Assembly (NCBI GenBank): GCA_964412015.1 | Contig: CAYPMO010000018.1 | Location: forward strand, 1-64,000 | Source: SZUA-318 sp964412015 | GTDB lineage: Bacteria; Gemmatimonadota; Gemmatimonadetes; Longimicrobiales; Gaopeijiaceae | DNA: 64,000 nt | Reading direction: 5' to 3' | Part shown: piece by piece, positions 56,077-64,000 of the stretch | How the letters are laid out: every line of letters begins with the position of its first letter | How positions within the stretch are numbered: the first letter of the stretch is position 1 | Program-made: the position numbers and the translations under genes | The notes under the pieces: model-generated | Database searches by the model: none | Told to the model about the DNA's origin: nothing | The model's input: only the letters and a program-made list of their open reading frames with translations

Positions 56077-58182
56077 ATGCGGCTGTCTTCCAGCGGCTCG
56101 CGCCGGTCCGCCCGTGCCCGCTGGCTCCTGGCCATTCCGGCCGCCGCCGCCCTCTGGGCAGCGAACCTGGCGTTTTCGGTCTCGTGCGTCCCCCGGACAC
56201 CTTGCGTCTCGCTGGCCTCCCTGATCGACGGGGCCTCGCTTCCCGAGGCGATCCACGTCCTCGACCGCCACGGACGGCCCCTCGCCGACGTCGAGGGCCC
56301 CCTGCGTCAAGCCCTGCCCGACGACTCCATCCCCCCACTCGTGGCGAACGCGTTCGTCGCGGTGGAGGACCGCCGGTTCTGGAGCCACGGGGGAGTGGAC
56401 GGCAAGGGCATCCTGCGCGCGCTCGCGCACAACGTGGCCGTCGGCAGCATCAAGGAGGGCGCAAGCACGATCCCGATGCAACTCGTCCGCACGCTCTGGG
56501 GCGAGTCCCTCCGCGACGTCGGCCCATGGCGCCGCAAGGTGATCGAGGCTCGCACCGCCCCGTTCCTCGTGAAGAAGCTCGGCCACCGGAAGGTGCTCGC
56601 CCTGTACCTGAACGCGATCTACATGGGGCACGGTCTCTACGGAGTGGAAGCCGCCGCCCGGTATTACTTCGGCGTCGGAGCCGAGGCGTTGGATCTGTCG
56701 CAGGTCGCCACTCTCGTCGGCATCACGCGGAGTCCGGAAACGCTCGATCCCGTGCGACATCCCGACAGAGCGCGCGCTCGGCGCGACGTCGTGCTGGAGG
56801 TGCTCGCGACCACGGGCGTCGTGACTCGTGAGGACGCCGAGCGCGCGAAGATCCTCGATCTGTCCACGGTCGAGCCGCAGCGTGGCCTCTTCGCCCGGAG
56901 TCATCTCACGGCGGCGGTGGTGCGGGAGCTCCGCGCGGTCGCGCCGGAGCTGACGGGACGACCGGGCGTGCGGGTCGAGACCACGATCGATCCCGCGGTC
57001 CAGTCGGCCGCCGAGGGCTCGCTCACCGAGACGTTGGATCGCATCGAGCGCGGCACCTACGGTCGCTACCGCGCCGACGACGACGTCCTGGAGGGCGCGG
57101 CGGTAGCCCTGGATCCACGCACGGGCGCCGTGCGCGCCTGGGTCGGCGGCCGGGACTTCGGGCGCTCCGAGTTCGACCGGGTGTCGCAGGCCCGGCGCCA
57201 GGTCGGCTCCCTGGTCAAGCCGTTGCTGGTCGCCGCGGCGCTCGAGGACGGCATGGATATCCTGGACCTGGTGTCGGCGTCGAGCGTGCCCCTGGACGTT
57301 CCCGGCCCCGTGGACTGGGTGCCCGCGGACCACGTGGACGACCCCATTCTCCCCATGAGGGAGGCGCTCATCCGCTCGTCGAATCGTGCCGCCGTCAGTC
57401 TCGGTCGGGCCGTGGGCGTCGGACGACTCCGCTCGGTCGGTCGCGACGCCGGTATCTCCAGCCCCATCCCGGACGTTCCGTCGGCTTTCATCGGCTCGTT
57501 CGAGGCCTCCCTCCTCGAGATGGTTCGCGCGTACGCCGTGTTCGGAAACGGCGGAGCGCGCATCGAGCCGCACCTCGTCCAGCGCGTGCTCGATGCGGAC
57601 GGAATCGAGCTGTGGCGGCGAGCGCCCTCCGCATCCCCCCCAGGGGTCATGACGGAGATCACCAGCTTCGTGGTGCTCGACGCGCTCCGGGCCGTCGTGG
57701 ACCGCGGCACCGGCGTCTCCGTCCGGACGGTCGGCTACGCCGGGGAGGCGGCGGGCAAGACCGGAACGACGAACGGCGGACGGGACGCCTGGTTCGTCGG
57801 GTTGGTCCCGGATCTGGTGGCGGGCGTATGGATCGGCTTCGACCGGCCCCGCGGGATCGTCGCGGGCGCGAACGGCGGGACGTTGGCGGGCGGGACGTGG
57901 GGACGCTGGATGGCGCGCGTGGATCGGGCGCTCGGGTCGCCCCGGGGTGCGTGGGTCGCACCGCCCGGTCTGATCCCGATCCGTTACGACCCGGTGACCG
58001 GCGACGCGGCCGCCGTCACGTGCGACCCCGGGCCGGGCCAGTGGTTCGTCGAGGCCTGGGCCCCCGCGGCCCGCTACTCGGACCGCGGGTGCTCCAGCGT
58101 CCTGGAGCGGCTCCTGCGGCGCTTCTGGCACTCCCTCGTCCCGAGGCGCCCAGCGATCATCGGGGAGGTCCGGAACCCGTAG
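56077..58182 (+). CDS. Class A penicillin-binding protein (PBP1C-like), GT51 + transpeptidase
   Basis: This 701-residue bifunctional peptidoglycan synthase has one N-terminal membrane anchor. The GT51 motifs are AVEDRRFWSHGGVD, GASTIPMQLVRTLW (family consensus GASTITQQ), RRKVIEARTAPFL and YLNAIYMGHGLYGVE. The transpeptidase domain has SLVKPLLV (SxxK, where GSTFKP is common), RSSNRAAVSLG (SxN) and GKTGTTNGGRDAWFVG (KTG). The C-terminal 80 residues include a Cys pair. The ribosome site AAGGAGGTA is very strong. Deviations in the GT51 and SxxK motifs resemble PBP1C proteins. Confidence 0.93.
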   Translation: MRLSSSGSRRSARARWLLAIPAAAALWAANLAFSVSCVPRTPCVSLASLIDGASLPEAIHVLDRHGRPLADVEGPLRQALPDDSIPPLVANAFVAVEDRRFWSHGGVDGKGILRALAHNVAVGSIKEGASTIPMQLVRTLWGESLRDVGPWRRKVIEARTAPFLVKKLGHRKVLALYLNAIYMGHGLYGVEAAARYYFGVGAEALDLSQVATLVGITRSPETLDPVRHPDRARARRDVVLEVLATTGVVTREDAERAKILDLSTVEPQRGLFARSHLTAAVVRELRAVAPELTGRPGVRVETTIDPAVQSAAEGSLTETLDRIERGTYGRYRADDDVLEGAAVALDPRTGAVRAWVGGRDFGRSEFDRVSQARRQVGSLVKPLLVAAALEDGMDILDLVSASSVPLDVPGPVDWVPADHVDDPILPMREALIRSSNRAAVSLGRAVGVGRLRSVGRDAGISSPIPDVPSAFIGSFEASLLEMVRAYAVFGNGGARIEPHLVQRVLDADGIELWRRAPSASPPGVMTEITSFVVLDALRAVVDRGTGVSVRTVGYAGEAAGKTGTTNGGRDAWFVGLVPDLVAGVWIGFDRPRGIVAGANGGTLAGGTWGRWMARVDRALGSPRGAWVAPPGLIPIRYDPVTGDAAAVTCDPGPGQWFVEAWAPAARYSDRGCSSVLERLLRRFWHSLVPRRPAIIGEVRNP

Positions 58183-58190
58183 GCCGCATC

Positions 58191-58847
58191 TCAGCGAGAG
58201 CCCTCCTCGGCGATCGGCGGGGCGGCGGCGGATCCGTCGTGATCGATGACGAGCACCACGCGCCTGTTCTCCCAGCCCGTCGTCCCCGGGCCCCGCGCGC
58301 CGGGCATGATCAGACGGTCGGTGCTCTCCCCGTAGCTCACCGTCCGGATGCGTCTGGCCTCCATTCCCTGAGCGACGAGGTAGCTCTTCACGGAGTCCGC
58401 CCGGCGCTGTCCCAGCCGGATGTTGTAGCTCGCGCTCCCGGCGGGATCGGTGAACCCCTCCACGGTGATGCGGGCGTCGGGGTAGTATTTCTCCGCGACC
58501 GAGCCGAAGCGCGCCAGGATCTCTCGCGCGGGGGCCGTCACGTCCGCTTTGTCGAACTCGAAGTAGACGGGCACGTCGAATCGCAGCGAGGTCTCGAGCT
58601 CCTCGATCGCCACGCCGAAGTCCCGCTCCATGGCGTCGAGATCCGTGCCGAGCTCCGTCAGTCGCCCTTCGACGCCGTCCAGCCGCGTCGCGAGCCGCGC
58701 GTCTCCTTCGTCCATCCGCTGCTCCAGACCGTCTCGGAGCGTGCCGAGCTGCGTGTCCAGATCCTGCTGACTCACGTGGGCGCACGAAGCCGTCAGGAGG
58801 GCGGCCGGCACCACGGCGATCATCAAGGCATTCCGCTTCCGAGGCAT
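58191..58847 (-). CDS. OmpA-family lipoprotein
   Basis: This 218-residue protein has a lipobox (LLTASC) followed by a coiled coil (about 25-95, with heptads in DTQLGTLRDGLEQRM and RLTELGTDLDAMERDF). The OmpA C-domain binds peptidoglycan: VYFEFDKADVTAPAREIL, ITVEGFTDPAGSASYN, LGQRRADSVKSYLVAQG and NRRVVLVI. It resembles Pal or Lpp-tethered OmpA-like proteins that link the outer membrane to the wall. AGGAGG lies 7 nt before the ATG, and a 13-bp hairpin directly abuts it. The converging PBP stop is 8 bp away. Confidence 0.92.
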   Translation of the reverse strand: MPRKRNALMIAVVPAALLTASCAHVSQQDLDTQLGTLRDGLEQRMDEGDARLATRLDGVEGRLTELGTDLDAMERDFGVAIEELETSLRFDVPVYFEFDKADVTAPAREILARFGSVAEKYYPDARITVEGFTDPAGSASYNIRLGQRRADSVKSYLVAQGMEARRIRTVSYGESTDRLIMPGARGPGTTGWENRRVVLVIDHDGSAAAPPIAEEGSR

Positions 58848-58860
58848 GAGACATCCTCCT

Positions 58861-58888
58861 GCCGCGGGGGTCGAGCGACCCCCGCGGC
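58861..58888 (-). promoter_or_regulatory. Perfect 13-bp palindromic hairpin abutting the ompA-like ribosome site
   Basis: GCCGCGGGGGTCG (58861-58873) and its complement (58876-58888) are separated by only two bases. In the mRNA the hairpin ends next to AGGAGG. It is similar in position to the stabilising 5' stem-loop of enterobacterial ompA mRNA, or it may be an operator. A second stem (CCGTCGCC with GGCGACGG, 58908-58931) lies further upstream. Confidence 0.65.
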
Positions 58889-59064
58889 ATCCAGGTGGAA
58901 CCAGGGCCCGTCGCCTCCCCCTGGGCGACGGTCCGACGAACCGTGCCCGAAGAGGAACGCAATCCGCGTGCCACACCACGGAAACCGTTGAGCCGTGCGA
59001 ACCCGCCGGAAGAAGCCGGGACCCGGCCCGCGCCGGTGAAGACGCTCCAGCTCCGCCAAACAAA

Positions 59065-59098
59065 GGGCTCCGTACGGATGGTCGTCCGCACGGAGCCC
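59065..59098 (-). terminator. Rho-independent terminator of the second ADOP permease
   Basis: A 14-bp stem (59065-59078 with 59085-59098, one mismatch) encloses a 6-nt loop. On the minus strand TTTGTTT follows directly, about 135 nt past the ADOP stop. The rest of 58848-59233 shows only the ompA leader hairpins and no ORF worth calling. Confidence 0.8.
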
Positions 59099-59233
59099 TC
59101 GGGCGGTTTAGCACGTTGTCCACCCGGATGCAATCGCCAGAACTCGCCGGGGCACGCGACACGCGTGCGCCGTATATATGCGCCGCGTCCCGGCCGGACG
59201 CCAGGGTTTCCGCCGTGGGTGCGCGACCGAACC

Positions 59234-61705
59234 CTATCCGCCGAGCGCGGCCACGGGATCCACCGCGACGGCCCTCCGGGCGGGCACGACACACGCGACC
59301 AGTCCGACCACCGCGAGCAGGACGGCCACCGCGAGGATGACCCTCGGGTCCGTGGCCTCCACGCCGAAAAGGACCGACCGGATGACGCGCGCGAGCAGGA
59401 GCGCGGCGGCCGCACCCACGACGAGCCCCAGGCCCATCACCCGCATCCCCTGCCCGACCACGCCCCGGAACACGCGCGCGGGCGAGCTCCCCATCGCCAT
59501 GCGGATCCCGATCTCCCGCCGTCGCTGGGTCACACTGTACGCCAGCGCGCCATAGATCCCGACCATCGCCAGGAACAACGCGACCCCGGCGAACACCCCC
59601 AGCAGCACCAGGGGGATCCGTCGTCCGGAGAGGGAGTTCTCGACGCGGTGCTCCATGGTCTCGGTCCCGAACAGAGGGAGCTCCGGGTCCATGCGCGCCA
59701 GCACGTCGCGCACGGCCGGGGTGATCGCTGCCGGCTCCGTGGCCGTGCGCACGACGAGCGCCTGCGTCGCAGGAACCTGCTGGCGGTAAGGAAAGTAGTA
59801 CGCGCCCACGTGCTCGGAGGCGGGCGCCGTCAGCTCGTTCTGCTTGATGGTGCGGACCACCCCGACGATCGTGTACAGGTTGTCGGGCGCGACGCTGTCC
59901 CTCACGAGGCCCTCGCCGTCGACCATGCGCTCGCCCACCGGGCTCCGATCCGGCCAGTACCGCCGCGCCAGCCACTCGTCCACGATCATCACGTTCGGCA
60001 CGTCGGGCCCGTCCGATTCGAGGAAGTCCCGGCCTTCGAGGATCTCGATTCCCATGGCCGCGAAGTAGCCCGGGCCGACGATACTCAGTAGCGGCGAGAG
60101 GACCGACTCCCCCGGAGGCGGCACGTACCCCTCGGGGATGATGACGCTGCTCGAGTAGCTCCCGCTGAACGGGAGCTGCGCGGTGGCGCTCGCCGACTGG
60201 ACTCCCGGCAGCGCCCGTATCTCGCCGAGGATCTCGTCCCAGAAGCGACGGCGGGCTTCGGCATCGGAGTACCGCGCCGAGGGAAGCGACACGAACGCGG
60301 TCATGGTGCCGGTCGGGTCGAATCCGGGGCGTACCGACAGCGCCGCTCGAAAGCTCATGAGCAAGAGCCCGGCGCCGATCAGGAGCACGAACGCGAGCGC
60401 CACTTGGCTCGTGACCAACGCGTGGCGGGCCCATACCGTCCGCCGGCCGGCGGTGCCCGCCCGTCCCTCGAAACGGAAGACGGGCGTCAGGTCTCCCTTC
60501 ATGATCTGCGCGATGGGAACGGACCCGAAGAGGACGCCCGCTCCCACGGCGAGCACGAGCGTGAACAGGAGCACCGTCGTGTCGATTCCGATCTCGGTGC
60601 CCCGAGGGAGCTCCGACGCTCCGAGGCTCCTCAGGAGCCCGAGCCCCAAGGCGCCCACACCCACGCCGAGCGTACCGCCCGCGATGCCGATCACCACCGC
60701 CTCGGTGAGGACCTGGCGGGCGACCCTGGCCCGGGGCGCGCCGAGCGCGAGCCGCATGGCCACCTCGGCCACGCGAGTCTGCGCCCGCGCCAGCATCAGA
60801 TTGGCGATGTTCACGCAGCCGATCAGGAAGACCATCGCGACGCCACCCCACAGCAGATAGAGGATCGGCCGGATGTCGCGCACGAGGTCTTCCTGGGTGC
60901 CGGTGATCACCGTGTGATAGCCCGCGTCCTCGAGGACCTGTCGGGCATTGGGCAGCGGCCACCGGTCGATGAGCGCCGAGTTGAGCGCATCGTTCTGCGC
61001 CCTGGCCTGCTCAAGCGTAGCGCCCGGAGCGAGCCGCGCGATCATCTCGAAGTTGTTGCTGTGCCAGGCATCGAGCTGGCGATCCTCGTCCGCGAACCCG
61101 ATCGGGAGCACGAGGCGCATGTCCTCGTAGCCGGGCACGGCGAAGGTGGGCGGAAGCACGCCCACGATCTCGTGGGGCCGCCCGTCCACGCGCATCTGCC
61201 GCCCCACGACGGACGGGTCCGCGTCGAACGTCTCGCGCCAATAGCCGTCGGTGAGGAGGACCTTGTGGTGGCTTCCCTCCACCATCTCGTCCTCGGCGAA
61301 CGTGCGACCCCGGGCCGCCCCCACTCCGACCAGAGGGAAGAACGAGGGGGTGACGCGCATCGCCTGCACACGCTGGGCCGTCCCGGTCTCCCCGACCGTG
61401 CTCCCCGCACCCCAGTAGAGCGCGACCTCCTCGAACGCCGCGACGTTCTCCCGTCGCTGGAAGAAGTCCACGGAGCCGTTGGACGCCCGCGTGGCTCCCG
61501 CACCGGGATAGCTGTTGTAGACCGTGACCAACCGGTCCGGATCCACGAACGGGAGCGGCTCCAGCAGCACGGTGTGGATCACGCTGAAGATGGTCACGTT
61601 GGCCCCGATGCACACGGCGAGCGTGAGGAGCACGGTGGCGCTGAACGTGCGCTCCTTGAGCAGGAGCTTCATACCCAGCCGGACGTCACGGAGCAGTGTG
61701 TCCAT
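59234..61705 (-). CDS. ADOP-family duplicated ABC permease (MacB/FtsX type)
   Basis: This 823-residue protein has the same two-half layout as the one at 12605-15325 but lacks the N-terminal prefix domain. It starts DTLLRDVRLGMKLLLKERTF. The first periplasmic MacB_PCD domain (about 40-290) is followed by an FtsX bundle with GCVNIANLMLARAQTR and VAMRLALGAPRARV. The second half has another periplasmic domain and ends QRRREIGIRMAMGSSPARVF and then ARRAVAVDPVAAL. No padR gene precedes it and no ATPase is adjacent. The terminator at 59065-59098 ends its transcript. Confidence 0.9.
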   Translation of the reverse strand: MDTLLRDVRLGMKLLLKERTFSATVLLTLAVCIGANVTIFSVIHTVLLEPLPFVDPDRLVTVYNSYPGAGATRASNGSVDFFQRRENVAAFEEVALYWGAGSTVGETGTAQRVQAMRVTPSFFPLVGVGAARGRTFAEDEMVEGSHHKVLLTDGYWRETFDADPSVVGRQMRVDGRPHEIVGVLPPTFAVPGYEDMRLVLPIGFADEDRQLDAWHSNNFEMIARLAPGATLEQARAQNDALNSALIDRWPLPNARQVLEDAGYHTVITGTQEDLVRDIRPILYLLWGGVAMVFLIGCVNIANLMLARAQTRVAEVAMRLALGAPRARVARQVLTEAVVIGIAGGTLGVGVGALGLGLLRSLGASELPRGTEIGIDTTVLLFTLVLAVGAGVLFGSVPIAQIMKGDLTPVFRFEGRAGTAGRRTVWARHALVTSQVALAFVLLIGAGLLLMSFRAALSVRPGFDPTGTMTAFVSLPSARYSDAEARRRFWDEILGEIRALPGVQSASATAQLPFSGSYSSSVIIPEGYVPPPGESVLSPLLSIVGPGYFAAMGIEILEGRDFLESDGPDVPNVMIVDEWLARRYWPDRSPVGERMVDGEGLVRDSVAPDNLYTIVGVVRTIKQNELTAPASEHVGAYYFPYRQQVPATQALVVRTATEPAAITPAVRDVLARMDPELPLFGTETMEHRVENSLSGRRIPLVLLGVFAGVALFLAMVGIYGALAYSVTQRRREIGIRMAMGSSPARVFRGVVGQGMRVMGLGLVVGAAAALLLARVIRSVLFGVEATDPRVILAVAVLLAVVGLVACVVPARRAVAVDPVAALGG

Positions 61706-61888
61706 CGCGGTCTCAGAAGTTGGATCGCCTCGGGGTCCGGACATCCCGACGTGCCGCGCGAGCCCGGAGTTTCGGCGGGCGGCCCGACCCGACGTGGCGC
61801 GGCACGGATGGCGCGCCCCACATCCCGCGTCGTAATGTGCGGTGATCGGGTCCACCGATCCCGCCGCAACCCCGGCTCCGGAGGCCTC

Positions 61889-63124
61889 ATGGCCCTCTCC
61901 CGCCGATCGTTCGTCGCCGGCACGGCAGCCGGCATCCTCGCTTCGCCGTCCCGCCTCGCCGCTACCCTCCGGCGCGCCGCTACCCCCGGCTCCGCTCCCC
62001 CCGAGCCCCCGCAGATGGCCGAGCGGTTCGACCCCTGGGTGGAGGTGGACGGAGCCGCGCTCCTCGAGAACGCCGCGACCCTCGCCCGCCTCGCGGGCGG
62101 TCGGTCCCTCCTCGCCGTGTTGAAGAACAACGCGTACGGGGCCGGGTACGCGGACGCCGCCCGCGTCCTCCAGCGCTCGCCCCACGTGGAGGGCTTCGCG
62201 GTGGTGAAGACGGCGGAGGCGCACGCGCTCCGCGATGCCGGCGTCACCAAGCCCGTCCTCCTCATGGCGGTGTTCACCGAGCGCGAGGGGGTGGAGCTGG
62301 TGCGCCGCGACGTCTCCCTCGCCCTCGCGACCGACGACGCGCCCGCGCGCGCGGGCCGGGCCGCCCGTGAGGCCAGAAGAGCTGCCCGTGCGCACTTCTA
62401 CGTGGACACCGGCCTCGGGCGCATGGGCGTGCCCGCGCACCGGGCGCTCCCCTGGATGCTGGAGGCGCAGCGCGCAGGGGGCCTCGACATCGAGGGCACG
62501 TTCATGACGTTCACCGAAGACGACGCCTTCGATCCCGAGCAGCTCCGCCGGTTCCGGGAACTGGTCGAGGCCGTCCGTGCGCAGGGCGCGTCGGTGGGAA
62601 GACTCCATGCCGCTTCGTCCCACGCGGTGTTCCACCGCCCCGACGGACACCTCGATCTGATACGGCCCGGGATCGGCCTGTTCGGCGCGTATCCCACCGA
62701 CGACGGCCGTGAGCGTTCGATCGCCGAACTCCGTCCGGCGCTCAGGCTGCGCGCGCGCGTGGTACGTGTCGAGCGCCTGCGGGAGGGAGACAGCGTCGGG
62801 TACGGACGGCACTGGACGGCGCATGCGCCGACGTGGACCGCGACGCTGCCGGTGGGGCACACCGACGGCTATCCCCGCACGGCCGTGGCAGGCTCCCGGG
62901 TCCTCATCGGGAATGGGGTCTATCCGGTCATCGGCGCGGTGAGCGCGAGCCACTGCATCGTGGAGCTCGGTTCCGAGACCACCGTGTCCGTGGGCGACGT
63001 GGCGACCCTCATGGGCCCCGACGCGCCCGAGACCCACCCGAACGCGCTCGCCACGGCGACGGGAACGTCGGTCTACGATCGCCTCATGCACCTGAGCCCG
63101 CTGATCCCGAGGGTGGTGGTGTGA
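61889..63124 (+). CDS. Tat-signal alanine racemase homologue
   Basis: This 411-residue PLP enzyme has a twin-arginine-like leader (LSRRSFVAGTAAG). The barrel has the PLP Lys in LLAVLKNNAYGAGYAD (Lys79), YVDTGLGRMGVPAHRA (family KxDTGMxRxG), RPGIGLFGAY, and the second catalytic Tyr in DSVGYGRHWTAHAP (Tyr305). A conserved-looking PVGHTDGYPR follows. The usual (S/C)MDQ motif near residue 352 reads SASHCIVEL. Export of a racemase is unusual; broad-specificity periplasmic racemases do exist. GTG of the MHS transporter starts 40 bp after its stop. Confidence 0.88.
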   Translation: MALSRRSFVAGTAAGILASPSRLAATLRRAATPGSAPPEPPQMAERFDPWVEVDGAALLENAATLARLAGGRSLLAVLKNNAYGAGYADAARVLQRSPHVEGFAVVKTAEAHALRDAGVTKPVLLMAVFTEREGVELVRRDVSLALATDDAPARAGRAAREARRAARAHFYVDTGLGRMGVPAHRALPWMLEAQRAGGLDIEGTFMTFTEDDAFDPEQLRRFRELVEAVRAQGASVGRLHAASSHAVFHRPDGHLDLIRPGIGLFGAYPTDDGRERSIAELRPALRLRARVVRVERLREGDSVGYGRHWTAHAPTWTATLPVGHTDGYPRTAVAGSRVLIGNGVYPVIGAVSASHCIVELGSETTVSVGDVATLMGPDAPETHPNALATATGTSVYDRLMHLSPLIPRVVV

Positions 63125-63164
63125 ACCCGCATCGTCGGGCGCTCGTCACCGGCCGGCCCCTGGC

Positions 63165-64000
63165 GTGAGCGGCGGCTCGGCCGGGTCCCGCCGCGCGGTC
63201 ACCGCCGCCGTCGTGGGAAACGTGCTCGAGTGGTACGACTTCGCCGTCTATTCCTTCGTCGCGGGAATCATCGGGCGCACGTTCTTCCCCTCCGGCGATG
63301 CCTCGGCGGAGCTCCTAGCCGCGTTCGCGGTGTTCGGCGTGGGGTTCCTGGCCCGCCCGCTGGGAGGCGTGATCATCGGACGTCTCGGGGATGTCCGGGG
63401 CCGAAGGACGGCGCTCCTCGTCACGATCTTCCTGATGGCCGCCGGGACCGTGCTCGTGGGCATCGCCCCCTCCTACGCGTCGGTCGGGATCGCGGGCCCG
63501 GCCGTCATCGTGCTCGCCCGCCTGATGCAGGGGTTCAGCGCGGGAGGGGAGTGGGGAGGGTCCACCGCGTTCATCGTGGAGTGGGCCCCGGAGGGCAGGC
63601 GCGGGCTCTGGGGATCGTTCCAGCAGATGAGCGTCGGTGCCGGGCTCCTCCTCGGATCGGGGACCGCCGCCCTCCTCAGCACCGCGCTCACGCCCGAGGC
63701 GATGGAGGCGTGGGGGTGGCGCGTTCCGTTCCTGCTGGGTGGGCTCCTCGGGCCCATCGGGCTCTGGATGCGGCGCACGATGGAGGAGACGCCGGCCTAC
63801 GTGCGGGCGACGGGAGGTGGACGGACGGGTCGTGCGCGCGACACCCAGGAGGCATCCGACGCGCCGGCGGTCTCGCCCACGAGGCTCGTCGCCGCGGCTC
63901 CCGAGCCCCGGCCCATCGCGCTCGCCGCCCGGGCCATGGGCTTCACCGTCCTGTGGACCGTGTCGTACTACATCTTCCTGAACTACATGCCGTCGTTCAC
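63165..64000 (+). CDS. MHS-family MFS transporter, 3' end beyond window
   Basis: The 278 visible codons start with GTG. Helix 1 carries the MHS hallmark AVVGNVLEWYDFAVYSF, followed by VGFLARPLGGVIIGRLGD and RGRRTALLVTIFLMA. LMQGFSAGGEWGGSTAFIVE is the metabolite:H+ symporter signature. The central loop (about 210-245) is longer than usual and Ala/Arg-rich. Family members import proline/betaine, alpha-ketoglutarate or citrate. It is probably co-transcribed with the racemase homologue. Confidence 0.9.
   Translation, partial: MSGGSAGSRRAVTAAVVGNVLEWYDFAVYSFVAGIIGRTFFPSGDASAELLAAFAVFGVGFLARPLGGVIIGRLGDVRGRRTALLVTIFLMAAGTVLVGIAPSYASVGIAGPAVIVLARLMQGFSAGGEWGGSTAFIVEWAPEGRRGLWGSFQQMSVGAGLLLGSGTAALLSTALTPEAMEAWGWRVPFLLGGLLGPIGLWMRRTMEETPAYVRATGGGRTGRARDTQEASDAPAVSPTRLVAAAPEPRPIALAARAMGFTVLWTVSYYIFLNYMPSF

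Noticed and set aside
61706..63091. Extension of the second ADOP permease upstream of 61705
   Set aside because: This frame is antisense to the racemase homologue and has no membrane segment or ADOP prefix. The conserved ADOP start DTLLRDVRLGMKLL is right after the Met at 61705.

Overview
This window is strongly GC-rich bacterial DNA with short intergenic gaps and many same-strand genes that overlap by 4 nt. The gene set fits a Gemmatimonadota-like (or related Acidobacteriota-like) free-living heterotroph. It has two ADOP-type duplicated FtsX permeases, one translationally coupled to a PadR repressor. It also has two very large secreted BNR/sortilin-like propeller proteins, a tricorn-type S41 protease, several signal-peptide serine hydrolases and an M1 peptidase. 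The taxonomic call is inference from content. A 100-base N run at 54016-54115 shows that the sequence comes from a scaffolded draft assembly.

Layout. 1-2316 (+): the end of a LytS/NarX-type histidine kinase, a tandem universal stress protein and a small exported beta-rich protein. 2321-17196 (-): a CatE-like VOC dioxygenase, a ChaN-like protein, an M1 peptidase, an orphan GspG-like protein, a PadR + DHA2 exporter pair, propeller protein 1, a PadR + ADOP operon and an APC permease. 17195-18638 (+): YjbQ and a quinone oxidoreductase-like protein. 18665-29521 (-): an S41 / MenH-like hydrolase / DUF502 operon, a membrane protein / DUF4412 pair, a PflX-like radical SAM / Mut7-C pair and propeller protein 2. 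29685-32791 (+): a secreted protein, AlaX and a GT2. 32810-36748 (-): a GT39, a six-repeat propeller behind a G12 tract, and two small proteins. 36999-41603 (+ except the deformylase): a methyltransferase coupled to a YkoF/TrmO fusion, peptide deformylase, a FeoA-like protein, a YbdK-like ligase and a lipoprotein. 41605-47912: a GGDEF protein, an ABC-F ATPase, a CXXCH protein coupled to a Vgb-like propeller, a serine hydrolase and a cold-shock protein with a structured leader. 48183-52953 (+): two methyltransferases, a DUF4105 protein and a serine hydrolase. 52997-64000: a mosaic TauE/M50-like gene, the gap with 14-bp repeats, a Tat DUF362 protein, an outer-membrane-like protein, a class A penicillin-binding protein, an OmpA lipoprotein with a stable leader hairpin, a second ADOP permease, a Tat-type alanine racemase homologue and a truncated MHS transporter.

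Themes. Much of the window encodes cell-envelope and export functions: peptidoglycan synthesis, OmpA, ADOP and DHA2 export, and secreted propellers and proteases. A second group concerns translation quality: AlaX, TrmO-like, deformylase and ABC-F. No phage, IS element, CRISPR array, rRNA or tRNA was recognised. The observations most worth a second look are the mosaic TauE/M50-like gene, the cold-shock leader with an intrinsic terminator, the ompA leader hairpin, the kinase with Tyr in place of the phospho-acceptor His, the methyltransferase + YkoF/TrmO operon and the apparent CTG start in a CTGA overlap.
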